NCBI GenBank assembly: GCA_022708585.1
Contig: JAKIYJ010000103.1
Span: 1-5,669, forward strand
Source: Bacteroidota bacterium
Lineage (GTDB): Bacteria; Bacteroidota; Bacteroidia; Bacteroidales; JAKIYJ01
Length of the DNA: 5,669 bases
Direction of reading: 5' to 3'
In this document: piece after piece, positions 4,941 to 5,669 of the stretch
Layout of the letters: the number at the start of each line of letters is the position of its first letter
How positions within the stretch are numbered: the stretch's first letter is position 1
The notes under the pieces: generated by a model
Told to the model about the DNA's origin: nothing
Databases searched by the model: none
Seen by the model: the letters and a program-made list of their open reading frames with translations, nothing else
Position numbers and translations under genes: made by a program

Positions 4941-4950
4941 TTTTCTTGAG

Positions 4951-5595
4951 ATGAGAAAATTAATTCTTCTATTTGCGGCTTTAGCAATAGTGTTTGCTAA
5001 TGTAGAAGTAAGGGCTGCATATTGCCCTCCAGGTTATGACCTCTCACCCTGGTATTATACTTATTTTAACGGATGTAAAATTGGCTACCAGTTTTGTTAT
5101 GGAATTGATGAAAACGAACTACACGGGTTCTCATTAAAACAAATAATAATTTATCCACCTTGTAATCAATCAGTTTATGAGAATAACAAGGAAGCACTTA
5201 CAAATCAAATATTACTTGAAATTCCATTAACTTATGAAATTGCATCATTATTTCAGGATAATCCAACAGACCCACCAAACCCAAATTACATTCCTGAATG
5301 TCCGAACAATACACTATGCTTTCTAAGAGTGGACGATGCTTTTTGTTATAATGGATGGGAAGCAAGACCTTTTAATAGTTACCCAAAACCGCGGCCTTTA
5401 CCACCTGATCCAGGTTACGGTACTGATGTAACCGCAATGAAAATTTGTGATGATGGAAAGTTGCGTACTTGCTATAATGCAATTTATTATTGCTGGGAAG
5501 AAGACGAACATGGAGAACCTGTATTACGTATGTATAAAAATGGATACCAGCAAGGAGACCCTTGTCCCTATCCTTGTCAATGGAGTTGTGAATAG
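4951..5595 (+). CDS. Cys-rich secreted protein of unknown function
   Basis: The 214-residue product starts with a clear Sec signal peptide: MRK, a hydrophobic core (residues 4-17) and 'VRA' before 'AYC', suitable for cleavage near residue 22. The mature part has 13 cysteines (25, 42, 49, 71, 117, 123, 132, 166, 174, 181, 205, 209, 213), many aromatic residues and a proline-rich middle (about 106-113 and 144-154). The opening 'YCPPGYDLSPWYYTYFNGCKIGYQFCYG' pattern, given here by its cysteines at 25, 42 and 49, recalls a family of short secreted proteins starting CPPG....NGC...CY that I associate with Kapabacteria/Ignavibacteria-like genomes. A disulfide-stabilised extracytoplasmic protein is likely. 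No enzyme motif or membrane anchor is visible. An odd number of cysteines leaves at least one unpaired unless it dimerises. It stands alone, separated from the upstream operon by the repeat island and followed by a terminator. Confidence 0.75.
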   Translation: MRKLILLFAALAIVFANVEVRAAYCPPGYDLSPWYYTYFNGCKIGYQFCYGIDENELHGFSLKQIIIYPPCNQSVYENNKEALTNQILLEIPLTYEIASLFQDNPTDPPNPNYIPECPNNTLCFLRVDDAFCYNGWEARPFNSYPKPRPLPPDPGYGTDVTAMKICDDGKLRTCYNAIYYCWEEDEHGEPVLRMYKNGYQQGDPCPYPCQWSCE

Positions 5596-5614
5596 TAAGC
5601 ATATTATTTGCTTA
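5596..5614. other. Small A/T hairpin after the stop codon
   Basis: TAAGCA (5596-5601) and TGCTTA (5609-5614) form a 6-bp stem with a seven-base loop directly after the TAG. It is too weak to be a terminator by itself and may only protect the 3' end or be chance. Confidence 0.25.
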
Positions 5615-5645
5615 TTAATTATAAATGGAAATATTAATGTTAAGT

Positions 5646-5669
5646 AGAAAACAGGCATGCCTGTTTTCT
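5646..5669 (+). terminator. Intrinsic terminator (perfect 24-bp palindrome) at the window end
   Basis: AGAAAACAGGCA (5646-5657) is the exact reverse complement of TGCCTGTTTTCT (5658-5669). As RNA it would fold as a stem with ACAGG/CCTGT closing a CATG loop, with flanking A/T pairs and a T-run on the plus strand. By symmetry it could also stop leftward transcription. It lies 50 bases after the Cys-rich gene. The window ends exactly with it, so any longer T-run is not visible. Confidence 0.75.

Larger units (their letters stand above)
3927..4950. other. Gene-free repeat island of mixed palindromic elements
   Basis: No convincing coding sequence was found here on either strand. The stretch holds at least six different inverted-repeat families: the GTCATAC palindrome (three copies), the GTCATTCCG element, the GAACC...GGTTC long palindrome, the A-tract-flanked hairpin at 4284-4317, the ATCCC/GGGAT units at 4325-4480, and the CATCCTCCGC hairpin at 4863-4905. 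Smaller symmetries exist, such as CGAG-AAA-CTCG at 4071-4081. The part from 4541 to 4860 is A/T-rich with only a possible degraded minus-strand frame and a 15-base A run. The elements are juxtaposed with short A-rich linkers, like a mosaic intergenic repeat cluster. Confidence 0.7.

Noticed and set aside
5372..5647. Frames overlapping the 3' end of the Cys-rich gene on both strands
   Set aside because: Composition is not protein-like and the Cys-rich frame has a signal peptide and ordered cysteines; these are shadows.

Overview
The window is strongly AT-rich and looks chromosomal. Most likely it comes from the Bacteroidota/Chlorobiota assemblage, in an Ignavibacteria- or Kapabacteria-like lineage. 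That placement is an inference from several features: four of the six gene starts have no Shine-Dalgarno sequence and only A/T upstream; there are TAnnTTTG-type promoter-like boxes; a DUF2279 protein, a lipoprotein with a 'PLAVGNKWTY' start and a Cys-rich secreted protein starting 'YCPPGYD' are present; and short palindromic repeats are densely packed. No rRNA, tRNA, integrase, transposase or classical CRISPR array is visible.

Layout. Bases 1-189 (minus strand) hold the first 63 codons of a PlsY-type acyl-phosphate:glycerol-3-phosphate acyltransferase cut by the window edge. Bases 355-1290 (minus) encode a RodZ-like protein with a cytoplasmic HTH, one membrane helix and a DUF4115 domain. A 102-bp divergent intergenic region follows. 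Then come three plus-strand genes in a probable operon: a DUF2279 exported protein (1393-2421), a family 2 glycosyltransferase (2436-3278, 14 bp downstream) and a small lipoprotein (3309-3926, 30 bp downstream, with its own strong Shine-Dalgarno). A weak hairpin plus T-run (3937-3961) may end the unit.

Bases 3927-4950 contain no convincing gene. They are a mosaic of at least six different palindromic or hairpin elements: a GTCATAC...GTATGAC palindrome in three copies, a GTCATTCCG...GGAATCTCAC element, an 88-bp imperfect palindrome with GAACC...GGTTC ends, a 15-bp hairpin between A-tracts, four alternating-orientation ATCCC-loop-GGGAT units forming a nested inverted repeat, and a CATCCTCCGC...GCGGAGGATG hairpin. 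This resembles a REP/BIME-type repeat island and is the most unusual part of the window. A short minus-strand reading-frame remnant may lie inside it.

Bases 4951-5595 (plus) encode a secreted protein with 13 cysteines, followed at the window end by a perfect 24-bp palindrome that looks like an intrinsic terminator.

The identifiable genes share an envelope theme: phospholipid synthesis (PlsY), cell-shape scaffold (RodZ), sugar transfer (GT2) and exported or lipid-anchored proteins. No complete defence or mobile system is encoded. The novelty, if any, is in the repeat island and the Cys-rich secreted protein.
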